Made by a program: the position numbers and the translations under genes
Shown: positions 45,164-53,235 of the stretch, piece by piece
Position numbering within the stretch: the stretch's first letter is position 1
How the letters are laid out: each line of letters starts with the position of its first letter
Assembly (NCBI RefSeq): GCF_003346815.1
Contig: NZ_CP031217.1
Span: 2,356,001 to 2,420,000 of the forward strand
Length of the DNA stretch: 64,000 nucleotides
Direction: 5' to 3'
DNA from: Halarcobacter bivalviorum
GTDB lineage: Bacteria; Campylobacterota; Campylobacteria; Campylobacterales; Arcobacteraceae
Notes under the pieces: model-generated
Told to the model about the DNA's origin: nothing
The model's input: the letters and a program-made list of their open reading frames with translations, nothing else
The model's database searches: none

Positions 45164-48100
45164 CTCTGCTGCTAACATTTTTGCTTTTTTAAAATCTATT
45201 TTTCCACTACCAAGTTTAGGAACCTCGTCAACTATTTTATATAAAGAAGGAATCATTAACTTATTATCAAACTCTTTTTTAATACTTTTTTCTAACTCTT
45301 CTACTTCTTCTTCACTTATATTAGAAAGTAATAAAACTATTTGTTCCCCTTTTTTTTCATCAGGTCTTGAAGTAGCTACAAACTCTATGTCATCCCTTGA
45401 AATAAGCTTTTCTACTTTTTGTTCAACTTCTCCCATACTTATCATCTCCCCAGCTAGTTTAGCAAATCTTGAATACCTATCAATTAAAAATAAAAAACCA
45501 TCTTTATCTAAGTAACCTTTATCCCCTGTGATATAATATTTTCGCCCTTGAAGTTTTACTAAGGCTTCTTTTGTTTTCTTTTTATTTTTTAGATAACCTT
45601 TCATAACTTGAACCCCAGAAATAAGAACCATTCCTGCTTTCTCTACTGGTAATTCTTCAAAGGTTTCAGGGTCTACAATCTTAATTTTTGTACCAGGAAT
45701 TGGCATACCTACACTAGAAATTTTATTTCCTATTTGTGTTTCACCTTTTACTTTAATATTTGGAAGATTACAACAAGCAACTGGTGTAGTTTCAGTTGTC
45801 CCATAACCTTCTAAAATCTCTTTTTCAAATTTTTCTTCAAACTCTTCTCGAACTTTAGAAGATAATTTTTCTGCACCTGCAACAACTAATCTTAAAGATT
45901 CAAACATCTGTTTTTTTAACTTCTTATTTTTTGTATATAATCTAAAAAAAGTTGATGTTCCAAGCATTACTGTTGCTCTATATTTTGAAATAAGCTTTCC
46001 TATTTCATAACCATCTGTTGGGTCAGGATGAGCAACACATTTAATTCCTTCAATTAATGGTAAGAAATTTGTTACAACTATTCCAAATGCATGAAACAGA
46101 GGTAAAGAACCTACAATAATATCATCATCATTTACATTCAAAATAGAAGCTATTTGTTGAGAATTTCCTAAAATATTTTTGTGAGTTAATTCTACTCCTT
46201 TAGGAATTCCTTCACTTCCACTACTAAACATAATAAGTGCTGTCTGCTTTTTAGAAACCTTTTTAATATGAATTGCTTTTAAAATAAAACTTGGAAGAAA
46301 AATAACACTTAATAAAGTAGTTAAACCTGTAGATTTAGTGATAAGTTCTTTTAAATCTTCTAAATATACAATATCGCAAATACTTAGAACTTCATTTATT
46401 TTTATGCCCTTCTCTTGTAACTTATTTACAAACTTTCTTGAAGTGACTATTGTTTTAATTTCTGCATTATCTACTGCTACTTTTAAAGAGTCAACAGAAG
46501 CTGTAAAATTTAAATTTACAGCAGTTTTTCCTAACATTAAAATAGAATTATTTATAAAAGCACCTGCACAGCTAGAAGGTAAAAGTAATCCAATATTTTT
46601 ATTTTTAATTCTATACTTCAAAAGATTTTTAAATAAAATAGAAGCTGTTAAAAACTTATATCCAGAAAGTTCAACTCCTGTAGAATCTGCAAATATTATA
46701 TTTCTTTTTACTTGTTTTAATCTATCAAAAATAACTTCAGGAATAGAGTCTAGCTCTTCTATATGTTTCTTCCAAGACTTAGCAGAGAGTAACTTAATCT
46801 CATTTTTTATATTTATCGCCGTTGCATTATGTTTTTTAATTACTTCTGAAAAAGAGATAGTGATAGTATTTGTTCGATAAGACTTTTTATACTTTTCATT
46901 TGCTCTACTAAACATACTTTGCCATAAACCTCTAATATAAAAAGCAACAACGGGAATATCACTATTTGTCTTCTCTAAAATCTTTTCAAAACCCTTTTTA
47001 AACTCTCCAAGATGACCATTTCTAGTAATACTTCCTTCTGGAAATAAAACTATGACATTTCCAGCATCAAGCTCTTTTGCAATTTGTTTAATACTCTCTT
47101 TACTTGATTTAGTACTAATTGGAATAATTTTAAAAAATTTCATTAACCAATTTAAATACCATTTTGAATAGATTGTCTTATCCATTACAAACTTTATCTC
47201 TCTTGGTGTTGCCAAATAAATAACAGCCCAATCTAACCATGAAACATGATTTCCTAAAAGTAAAGCTCCATTTGAAGAAGGAATATTCTTAAGCCCTTGT
47301 ATTTCAAGTTTATATTTTAAACCAACTAAACACTTCAAAAAGAAAATAATCATTGATTGAGGAAGAGAAATCACTACAAAAAAACTTCCTATGCACATTA
47401 AAGTAAGAATTAAATAAATTGTATAAAGTGGATTTAGATTATATAAAGAGACTAAAGTTGTAAGAGCTAAAATAGCAAACATAAATAAAGAGTGAAACCA
47501 ATTATTTCCAGCTAAAATAGTTCCTAATCTTCTTTTAGGAGAGTTAAACTGAATTAATGCATTCAAAGGAACAATAAATAGACCCCCAAAAAAACCAAAT
47601 AATAAAAAAGTAAAAGCTAAAGCATTTGGGTTAACTACTAAAGTAGAGATGAAAATCATCATACTCATACCAAGAGCAGATAAAGGGATTGTCCCTACTT
47701 CTATATAATGTTTTGAATATCTTGAGTAAACATAACTTCCTAAAGCAATACCAATACCAGATGCAGCAATAACCAGGTTAATAACAAAAACATCTGTTAT
47801 CCCTAAATACATCTTCGCATATGCAGGGAAAGTGGCTATCATTCCTTGAGAAATTCCCCAAAATAATCCAAGTCCTAACACACAAAACAAAATAAGTTTT
47901 CTATTTAAAATATCACTAAAATTTTCTTTAAAAAGTTTTCCACAAAACAGAGCTTTCATCTCAAGTTTTAAAGTTTTATCTCTTTTTACCTTTGTTTTTA
48001 TATTATTTAAAACGGCAAATGAAACAAACATCTCTAAAATTGCAATTGGTAAAACATATAAAGCTAATGGTAATAAAGCTTTTAAAAGCTGTTCTTTAGT

Positions 48101-48586
48101 GCTTAAATTATGCAAATTATTAAATTGAAAGAAGTTTTCAAAAATGAAAGAAAAAGTAGCCATTGAGACTAAAATAGCGATAATTGAAATAGCTTGAAGA
48201 CTCGCATTTCCCTTTGAGAGTTCACTTTTCCCATAGATATCAATTATAATACCAAACTTTGCAGGAGAGTATATGGCACTTTGAATTGCAAGTAAAAAAA
48301 GAACAAACATTGCAAAATAAAAAGAACCTATAAAATAAGCAATTAGCATTAAAGCAGATAAAGAAAAAGAGGATAAAGCCCCATAAATTAGAATATTTTT
48401 TTTATGAAATTTATCACTTAGAAAACCACTAATAGAAAAAAGAAGAAGAAAAGGAACTATTATTAGAAGATTAATAATTGAAACCCAAACAACTTGTTCA
48501 CTTCCATCAAATACTTTAAATGCTATATTTTGTAAAAGTATTTTATGGGAAATATCAACTGCTACATTACAAAAAACAACTAACAA
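45158..48586 (-). CDS. Fusion of LplT-like MFS transporter, PlsC-type acyltransferase and acyl-ACP synthetase (Aas-like)
   Basis: A 1142-residue three-part membrane enzyme for lysophospholipid uptake and re-acylation. Residues about 1-400 form an LplT-like MFS transporter (LSGFLSDKFHKKNILIYGAL type loops). Residues about 415-620 are a PlsC acyltransferase with GNHVSWLDW and LFPEGSITRNG. Residues about 640-1140 are an AMP-forming ligase with ALIMFSSGSEGIPKGVELTH, GYGTTETTP and ITGDKGYLDKDGFLFLIDR. In E. coli LplT and Aas are separate. The TTG at 48586 lies inside helix 1 and has no ribosome binding site; the frame stays open upstream, and AAAAGGA-AATAAA precedes an ATA codon at 48619, so the true start may be there. 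Confidence 0.88.
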   Translation of the reverse strand: MLVVFCNVAVDISHKILLQNIAFKVFDGSEQVVWVSIINLLIIVPFLLLFSISGFLSDKFHKKNILIYGALSSFSLSALMLIAYFIGSFYFAMFVLFLLAIQSAIYSPAKFGIIIDIYGKSELSKGNASLQAISIIAILVSMATFSFIFENFFQFNNLHNLSTKEQLLKALLPLALYVLPIAILEMFVSFAVLNNIKTKVKRDKTLKLEMKALFCGKLFKENFSDILNRKLILFCVLGLGLFWGISQGMIATFPAYAKMYLGITDVFVINLVIAASGIGIALGSYVYSRYSKHYIEVGTIPLSALGMSMMIFISTLVVNPNALAFTFLLFGFFGGLFIVPLNALIQFNSPKRRLGTILAGNNWFHSLFMFAILALTTLVSLYNLNPLYTIYLILTLMCIGSFFVVISLPQSMIIFFLKCLVGLKYKLEIQGLKNIPSSNGALLLGNHVSWLDWAVIYLATPREIKFVMDKTIYSKWYLNWLMKFFKIIPISTKSSKESIKQIAKELDAGNVIVLFPEGSITRNGHLGEFKKGFEKILEKTNSDIPVVAFYIRGLWQSMFSRANEKYKKSYRTNTITISFSEVIKKHNATAINIKNEIKLLSAKSWKKHIEELDSIPEVIFDRLKQVKRNIIFADSTGVELSGYKFLTASILFKNLLKYRIKNKNIGLLLPSSCAGAFINNSILMLGKTAVNLNFTASVDSLKVAVDNAEIKTIVTSRKFVNKLQEKGIKINEVLSICDIVYLEDLKELITKSTGLTTLLSVIFLPSFILKAIHIKKVSKKQTALIMFSSGSEGIPKGVELTHKNILGNSQQIASILNVNDDDIIVGSLPLFHAFGIVVTNFLPLIEGIKCVAHPDPTDGYEIGKLISKYRATVMLGTSTFFRLYTKNKKLKKQMFESLRLVVAGAEKLSSKVREEFEEKFEKEILEGYGTTETTPVACCNLPNIKVKGETQIGNKISSVGMPIPGTKIKIVDPETFEELPVEKAGMVLISGVQVMKGYLKNKKKTKEALVKLQGRKYYITGDKGYLDKDGFLFLIDRYSRFAKLAGEMISMGEVEQKVEKLISRDDIEFVATSRPDEKKGEQIVLLLSNISEEEVEELEKSIKKEFDNKLMIPSLYKIVDEVPKLGSGKIDFKKAKMLAAEQ

Positions 48587-48674
48587 AAATGCTAGCTTTA
48601 TAACCCTTAAATCAGCTATTTTATTTCCTTTTATTTTTTGTGATAATACAAAAATTAAGAAACAACTTGGTTAC

Positions 48675-49568
48675 TTATCTATTTACACCTTTTCTTAATT
48701 TATTTATTGTACCTAAAGAGAACACAAAAAGAGCAATCCAAATAAGTATAAAGGTTACTAGTTTATCAAAGTTAAACTCTTCCTTATAAATAAAAATTGC
48801 CACAAAAAAAGCTACTGTAGGTCCTATATATTGGAAAAAGCCTATTGTAGTAAGTTTCATTCTTGTAGTAGCTCCATTAAAAAGTAAAAGAGGAATAACG
48901 GTAACTAACCCACTAAGAGCAAGCATAAAAGAAGTATAAAAAGAGCTTGATTCAAAAAAGGCTACCACTTCATATTGGTATAGATAAAATAAATAAGCTA
49001 AAGCAAAAGGCAATAAGATGATAACTTCAATAAAAAGCCCCACAATAGAGCCTACATTTACCTTTTTTCTAAGCATTCCGTAAAAACCAAAAGAGAAAGC
49101 CAATATCAAAGATACAAGAGGTAAATAACCTAAAGCAAAAAGTTGATATGCAACTGCAAGTAATCCAATAAAAATTGCAAGATATTGATTTCTTGTCATT
49201 CTTTCATTAAAAATTAAAAAACCTAAGCCTACATTTACCAAAGGATTTATGTAATATCCTAAAGAGGCTTCTAATATTCTATCATTTGCAATTGCCCAAA
49301 TAAAAGTTAACCAGTTTATAGAGATTACAAAAGTTGAGAAAAAGAGATATTTTATTGTCCTAAAATCTTTAATTGCCACAATTAAAGCTTGTAACTCTTT
49401 TCTAAAAAGAAAAAAAGGAAGTAATGTCAAACAAGAAAAAAGTACCCTATAAATAAGTACTTCGAAAGCATCTACATTTGCCACTTGTTTAAAATAGATA
49501 GGAGCTATTCCACCCCAAAATAAAAATGCTAAAATGGCATAAATCTGCCCTAATCGACTCTCACTCAA
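48675..49568 (-). CDS. rarD: RarD-like EamA transporter
   Basis: A ten-helix exporter of 297 residues in the drug/metabolite family. RarD-type phrases are GQIYAILAFLFWGGIAPIYF, VLIYRVLFSCLTLLPFFLFR, FVISINWLTFIWAIANDRIL, EASLGYYINPLVNVGLGFLI, and FFQYIGPTVAFFVAIFIYKE. The C-terminus is typical. Its substrate is unknown. It lies upstream of the acyltransferase fusion with an intergenic stretch that may carry the fusion's translation start. Confidence 0.88.
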   Translation of the reverse strand: MSESRLGQIYAILAFLFWGGIAPIYFKQVANVDAFEVLIYRVLFSCLTLLPFFLFRKELQALIVAIKDFRTIKYLFFSTFVISINWLTFIWAIANDRILEASLGYYINPLVNVGLGFLIFNERMTRNQYLAIFIGLLAVAYQLFALGYLPLVSLILAFSFGFYGMLRKKVNVGSIVGLFIEVIILLPFALAYLFYLYQYEVVAFFESSSFYTSFMLALSGLVTVIPLLLFNGATTRMKLTTIGFFQYIGPTVAFFVAIFIYKEEFNFDKLVTFILIWIALFVFSLGTINKLRKGVNR

Positions 49569-49626
49569 TATATAATCTTTTTAATTTTTTGAAACTATAT
49601 CTAAATTTGAGTGAAAGTTACAATTA

Positions 49627-49857
49627 CTATTTTAAAAACTCTTTTACTTCTTCTTTATTTAGTAGTTTCCCACTGCTTTTTACAACTTTATTTACAACTA
49701 ATGCTGGTGTTGATAAAACTTGGTATTCCATAATTTTAATTGGGTCATCTACTTTTTCTATTTGTGCAAATATTTTTTCATCTGCAACTGCTTGTTTTAC
49801 ATTTTGAAGTAATGCTTCACACTTTGTACAACCTGTACCTAAAATTTCAATTTTCAT
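49627..49857 (-). CDS. Small thioredoxin-like redox-active disulfide protein
   Basis: A 76-residue protein starting MKIEILGTGCTKCEALLQNV, with ATG at 49857 preceded by AAGAAGGA; an ATG 33 bases upstream lies inside the structured repeat and lacks a site. The redox pair is CTKC (about residues 10-13), and STPALVVNKVVKSSGK carries the cis-proline loop of the thioredoxin fold. This is the MTH895/redox-active disulfide type. In many bacteria it follows an ArsP or COG0701 permease gene, as here. It may reduce or deliver arsenic or heavy-metal substrates to the permease. Confidence 0.87.
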   Translation of the reverse strand: MKIEILGTGCTKCEALLQNVKQAVADEKIFAQIEKVDDPIKIMEYQVLSTPALVVNKVVKSSGKLLNKEEVKEFLK

Positions 49858-49877
49858 ATTTTTCCTTCTTATAATAT

Positions 49878-49945
49878 CTACTTTTAACACGGTTTATAAA
49901 AAACCACTAAAGTAGCAAACTCTAAAGAGAACAATGAGTTGTTCT
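49878..49945 (-). repeat. Structured intergenic repeat, copy C (between permease and thioredoxin-like genes)
   Basis: Plus-strand order: outer stem CTACTTT / AAAGTAG (49878-49884, 49909-49915) enclosing GGTTT-ATAAA-AAACC, linker CAAACTCTAAAG (49916-49927), hairpin AGAACAA-TGAG-TTGTTCT (49928-49945). Compared with copy B the outer stem has CTAC..GTAG instead of CTTC..GAAG and the second stem is different but paired, while the linker is identical. The TCCC/GGGA hairpin of copies A and B is absent. Confidence 0.65.
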
Positions 49946-50908
49946 TTATAAAATAGAGTTAAAGACAACTCCAACTATAAATATTGCCACACCTACTGTT
50001 CCAAAAAATATTGAAATAAGCTTCATTGACAATACTCTTTTTAAAATCAATGCTTCTGGAAGACTAAGTGCAACAACTGCCATCATAAATGAAAGAGCAG
50101 TTCCAAGTAACATTCCCTTTGAAGTAAGAACTTCAATAAGAGGTAACATTCCAGCAGCACTTGAATACATAGGTATTCCCATGATTACACCCATAAGTGG
50201 AGCCCACCAAGCATCTCCACCTGCATACTTCACAATAGTTTCAGCTGGAACATATCCATGGATAAACGCTCCAATTCCTATACCTATTATTACATAAATA
50301 TAAATTTTTTTAAAGATATCCATACTAGCAGCCCAAGCATCTTTTGCTCTATTTTGTAAACTTTGACTCTGTATATTTTCATTTCCACAACAAGAAGCAA
50401 CTGGTTTTACTTCTATTAAAACCTCTTTTTCTAAATTTAAACTTCCTATTACAAGTCCAGCTATTATTGCTAAAAGAATTACTGTACCGATATAAAGAAG
50501 AGTAATTTTAACTCCAAAAAGAGAAAACAAAAGTGCAATAACAACCGCATCACTAAGTGGTGCTGAAATTAAATATGAGAAAGTTACCCCAAGAGGAATT
50601 CTTGCTTGTAAGAATCCTAAAAAAAGTGGGATTGCACTACAAGAACAAAAAGGAGTTAACATTCCAAAAAATGAAGCGAAGACATGACCTATTAGTTTGT
50701 GTTTTCCACTTAGATAATCTCTTATTTTTTCAACAGGAAAATAACTTCTTAAAAAACTAACTATATAGATAATAGTCACTAAAAGAATAAATATTTTAAT
50801 TGTATCATAAATAAAAAAATGAAGTGCATCTGCTAAATGCTCACCTTTTGTAAGACCTAATGAATCATAAACTAAAAAGTCTACGAACTTTTCCCAATAG
50901 AAAAACAT
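49946..50908 (-). CDS. ArsP/COG0701-type permease
   Basis: A 320-residue permease of the DUF318 family with eight or more helices. Family phrases are FASFFGMLTPFCSCSAIPLF with the CxC metal-binding motif, LGVTFSYLISAPLSDAVVIA, GVIMGIPMYSSAAGMLPLIE, and VALSLPEALILKRVLSMKLI. Between helices lies a cytoplasmic loop with VASCCGNE, a further Cys pair. ArsP exports methylated or aromatic arsenicals; some family members act on other metals. Context in the ars operon favours arsenic. It follows arsC with one base gap and precedes the thioredoxin-like gene. Confidence 0.87.
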   Translation of the reverse strand: MFFYWEKFVDFLVYDSLGLTKGEHLADALHFFIYDTIKIFILLVTIIYIVSFLRSYFPVEKIRDYLSGKHKLIGHVFASFFGMLTPFCSCSAIPLFLGFLQARIPLGVTFSYLISAPLSDAVVIALLFSLFGVKITLLYIGTVILLAIIAGLVIGSLNLEKEVLIEVKPVASCCGNENIQSQSLQNRAKDAWAASMDIFKKIYIYVIIGIGIGAFIHGYVPAETIVKYAGGDAWWAPLMGVIMGIPMYSSAAGMLPLIEVLTSKGMLLGTALSFMMAVVALSLPEALILKRVLSMKLISIFFGTVGVAIFIVGVVFNSIL

Positions 50909-50909
50909 C

Positions 50910-51311
50910 TTATAAACCTAAAGTCTCTTTAACTTTTGGTAATAACACAGTCTCAATCTCTTCATATGTATTAAGAAATGCAGAAAAATCTTTTCCATCT
51001 GGATCTTCAAAACCAATATGAATAACTTTAGTTGCATAAGGAAACATTGGACAAGTTTCATTTGCATGATCACAAACAGTTACTACTAAGTCATACTCAT
51101 TGTCTAAAACTTTATCAATAGTTTTTGAATGATACTCCTCCTTCCAAATGCCTTTTTGCTCTAATAGTTTTTGTGCATTTGGATTAACTCTTCCACTTGC
51201 TTTTACACCAGATGAATCAGAACTTACACCATCTAATTTTGCATTTATAAGTGCTTCAGCGATAATACTTCTACAAGAATTTCCTGTACATAAAATTAAT
51301 ACTTTTTTCAT
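50910..51311 (-). CDS. arsC: Arsenate reductase ArsC, LMW-phosphatase type
   Basis: Reduces arsenate to arsenite with thioredoxin as electron donor. Start is ATG at 51311 with AGGAG six bases before it; a TTG three bases upstream is not needed. The protein has 133 residues. The P-loop CTGNSCRS gives C8-x5-R14; VTVCDHANETCPMFP carries the other redox cysteines, and GFEDPDGKD holds the general acid Asp. All catalytic residues of the Staphylococcus-type ArsC are seen. It lies after arsB, separated by the large inverted structured elements. Confidence 0.95.
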   Translation of the reverse strand: MKKVLILCTGNSCRSIIAEALINAKLDGVSSDSSGVKASGRVNPNAQKLLEQKGIWKEEYHSKTIDKVLDNEYDLVVTVCDHANETCPMFPYATKVIHIGFEDPDGKDFSAFLNTYEEIETVLLPKVKETLGL

Positions 51312-51329
51312 CAAAACTCCTAATTAATA

Positions 51330-51427
51330 ATTTACACTAGTTGTTTTCATTAGGGCTTCACCATTGGTACCCAAAACTAAAGTTTTGACCTAATGGTTGC
51401 AGAAGCATTCTAACAACTAGTGTAAAT
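51330..51427 (+). repeat. Large structured element D1 (inverted partner of D2) between arsB and arsC
   Basis: A perfect 16-bp terminal stem, ATTTACACTAGTTGTT / AACAACTAGTGTAAAT (51330-51345, 51412-51427), encloses a core with CATTAGGGCTTCA, a stem CCATTGGT / ACC(T)AATGG, GGTACCC (51366-51372), a small hairpin CAAAAC-TAAA-GTTTTG, and TTGCAGAAGC (51397-51406). The unpaired core is shared with D2 on the opposite strand, whereas stem sequences are unrelated yet paired. Function unknown; no coding potential seen. Confidence 0.7.
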
Positions 51428-51440
51428 CATTTTGGATTAG

Positions 51441-51545
51441 AGTTTTATATATTTTGTTTAAACGATTCTGCAATGGAAGGGTAGAAATCTTTGATTTCTG
51501 GGTACCCACCATGAAGCCTTAGTGCAAACAAAATAATATAAAACT
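51441..51545 (-). repeat. Large structured element D2 (inverted partner of D1) between arsB and arsC
   Basis: Terminal stem AGTTTTATATATTTTGTTT (51441-51459) pairs with 51526-51545 over 19 bp with one bulge. Read on the minus strand the core has CACTAAGGCTTCA, stem TGGTGGGT / ACCCTTCCA, GGGTACCC (51500-51507), hairpin AGAAATC-AAA-GATTTCT and TTGCAGAATC. Core identity to D1 with unrelated stems indicates selection for shape. Confidence 0.7.
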
Positions 51546-51553
51546 AAACTACC

Positions 51554-52807
51554 CTATACTAATGTTAATAACACCACAAATAAAATAGGTGGAGTTACTA
51601 TTAAACCAAATTTACTATATTGCCAAAAACCAATTTTAACACCCTTTTGTGATAAAACATGAAGCCATAGTAAAGTTGCTAAAGAACCAAATGGTGTCAT
51701 CTTAGGTCCTAAATTACATCCAATAATATTTGCATAAGCTAATGTCTCATTTGGAATATCAGTTAAAGCAATATCCATAATCATAACTGTTGGCATATTA
51801 TTCATAATTGCACTTAAAAATGCCGATATAAAACCTGTTCCTAAAATAGCAATCACATCACCTCTTTGAACTAAATCTTGTAAAATAGATGCTAAATAAT
51901 CAGTAAGACCTGCATTTTTTAAACCATAAACTACAATATAAAGACCAATACTAAACCATACAACTTGCCAAGGTGCTGTTTTAATAGTAAGCCAAGCTCT
52001 TGCACTTTTTGTATAACTTGCAATAGCTAAGAAAATCAAACCACCACCTAAAGCAAATACAGAAACTGGTAAGTCATAGTTATCACCAATAAAATAACCT
52101 ACTAATAAAAGTATTAAAAAAAGCCATGAAAATTTAAAAAGAGTTTTATTTTTTAACACTTCATCTGGATTTTTAAGTAAACTTACATCAATTTCTCTTG
52201 GAATATCTTTCCGTAAAAAAGCCCATAAAAAAGAGATAGTAACTACTGTACTTACAACATATGGAACAAACATACGTGATAAATACTCTAAGAAACCTAT
52301 ATCAAAATAGTTAGCTGTAACTATATTTGTAAGATTTGAAAAAACAAATGGTAAAGAAGCAGAATCACTAATAAAACCACCAGCAAGTAAAAAGGCTAAA
52401 ATTGTTTTTGCATTTAATTTTAGTATTCTCATTTTTGCTAAAAGAATTGGTGTTAGAATTAATGCTGCACCATCATTTGCAAAAAGTGCTGAAACAAAAC
52501 TTCCAAGAAGTAAGGCATATACAAACATTAAATGCCCATTTCCCCTTGAAAGTTTTGCCATTTTAATAGCACACCACTCAAAGAAACCAATTTCATCTAA
52601 AACCATCGAAAGAATTATTATTCCTATAAAAGCTAAAGTTGCATCCCAAACTATATCACTTACAACTAACACATCCTCAAAACTAACAACTCCAGCAAGT
52701 AAAGCTACTATTGCACCAAGAACAGCTGTTGTTCCTATTTGAAGACCTTTTGGTTGCCAAATAACAAATATTAAAGTAATCAAAAAAATTGAACTTGCTA
52801 ATATCAT
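51554..52807 (-). CDS. arsB: Arsenite efflux transporter ArsB
   Basis: An inner-membrane arsenite exporter of 417 residues with about ten to twelve helices. ArsB/NhaD landmarks are FVIWQPKGLQIGTTAVLGAI, SMVLDEIGFFEWCAIKMAKL, ALLLGSFVSALFANDGAALI, LAGGFISDSASLPFVFSNLT and NNMPTVMIMDIALTD, then IGCNLGPKMTPFGSLATLLW. Normal length. It has its own ArsR-type operator at 52831-52854, so it can be controlled apart from the upstream arsR gene. Confidence 0.95.
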   Translation of the reverse strand: MILASSIFLITLIFVIWQPKGLQIGTTAVLGAIVALLAGVVSFEDVLVVSDIVWDATLAFIGIIILSMVLDEIGFFEWCAIKMAKLSRGNGHLMFVYALLLGSFVSALFANDGAALILTPILLAKMRILKLNAKTILAFLLAGGFISDSASLPFVFSNLTNIVTANYFDIGFLEYLSRMFVPYVVSTVVTISFLWAFLRKDIPREIDVSLLKNPDEVLKNKTLFKFSWLFLILLLVGYFIGDNYDLPVSVFALGGGLIFLAIASYTKSARAWLTIKTAPWQVVWFSIGLYIVVYGLKNAGLTDYLASILQDLVQRGDVIAILGTGFISAFLSAIMNNMPTVMIMDIALTDIPNETLAYANIIGCNLGPKMTPFGSLATLLWLHVLSQKGVKIGFWQYSKFGLIVTPPILFVVLLTLV

Positions 52808-52830
52808 ATTTTTTCCCTAATTTAAATTCA

Positions 52831-52854
52831 ATATATCAAGATGTCTTGATATAT
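52831..52854 (-). promoter_or_regulatory. ArsR operator upstream of arsB
   Basis: ATATATCAA-GATGTC-TTGATATAT, a perfect 9-bp inverted repeat, 23 bases before the arsB ATG. Half-sites are identical to the operator before arsR, and an AT-rich -10 overlaps it, which fits repression. Confidence 0.75.
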
Positions 52855-52875
52855 TTTTAAAAAAAAAGAGTACTC

Positions 52876-53232
52876 TTATGAGTCCTCTTCCATATCTAAT
52901 ACTTCTTGTTTTAAAGTATAAATAAAAGTATCCACATCTAACTCGTCATACCTTTCTGCTATAACAGGTGTTCTTTCAAATTCTTCACCCTCAAATTCAT
53001 CTAAATAGTCCCAGTGATTGATTAAATTTGACGAGTAAAAAAGAAAACCATGAATAGTATCATCCCCTGCATCAAGCCTAATACCTGGGTATCCCATTGA
53101 AGCAGACCAACCTGCATCAATTAATCTTCCTTTTACTGTCGCAGGTACAAATTTACCTACAATATTTTCTAAAACATGACCATTTGGACAATTTGGCATT
53201 AGTGTTCCATAAACAAATAATGTTTCTGTCAT
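52876..53232 (-). CDS. Gamma-glutamylcyclotransferase-like (AIG2-type) protein
   Basis: A 118-residue protein with the opening TLFVYGTLMPNCPNGHVLEN, the YGTL substrate loop of the gamma-glutamylcyclotransferase fold. Further phrases are KGRLIDAGWSASMGYPGIRL, HGFLFYSSN and DEFEGEEFERTPV with the catalytic Glu region. Such enzymes release 5-oxoproline from gamma-glutamyl compounds or glutathione. It lies between arsR and arsB with three bases after arsR, so a link of arsenic stress to thiol turnover is inferred from context. A similar ars-operon neighbour is reported only as a general pattern in my memory; I claim no specific case. Confidence 0.8.
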   Translation of the reverse strand: MTETLFVYGTLMPNCPNGHVLENIVGKFVPATVKGRLIDAGWSASMGYPGIRLDAGDDTIHGFLFYSSNLINHWDYLDEFEGEEFERTPVIAERYDELDVDTFIYTLKQEVLDMEEDS

Positions 53233-53235
53233 TTT

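Noticed and set aside
51330-51545. Integron attC sites as an explanation of the inverted structured elements
   Set aside because: The RYYYAAC/GTTRRRY end boxes and the extrahelical-base layout are absent, and no integrase gene is near.
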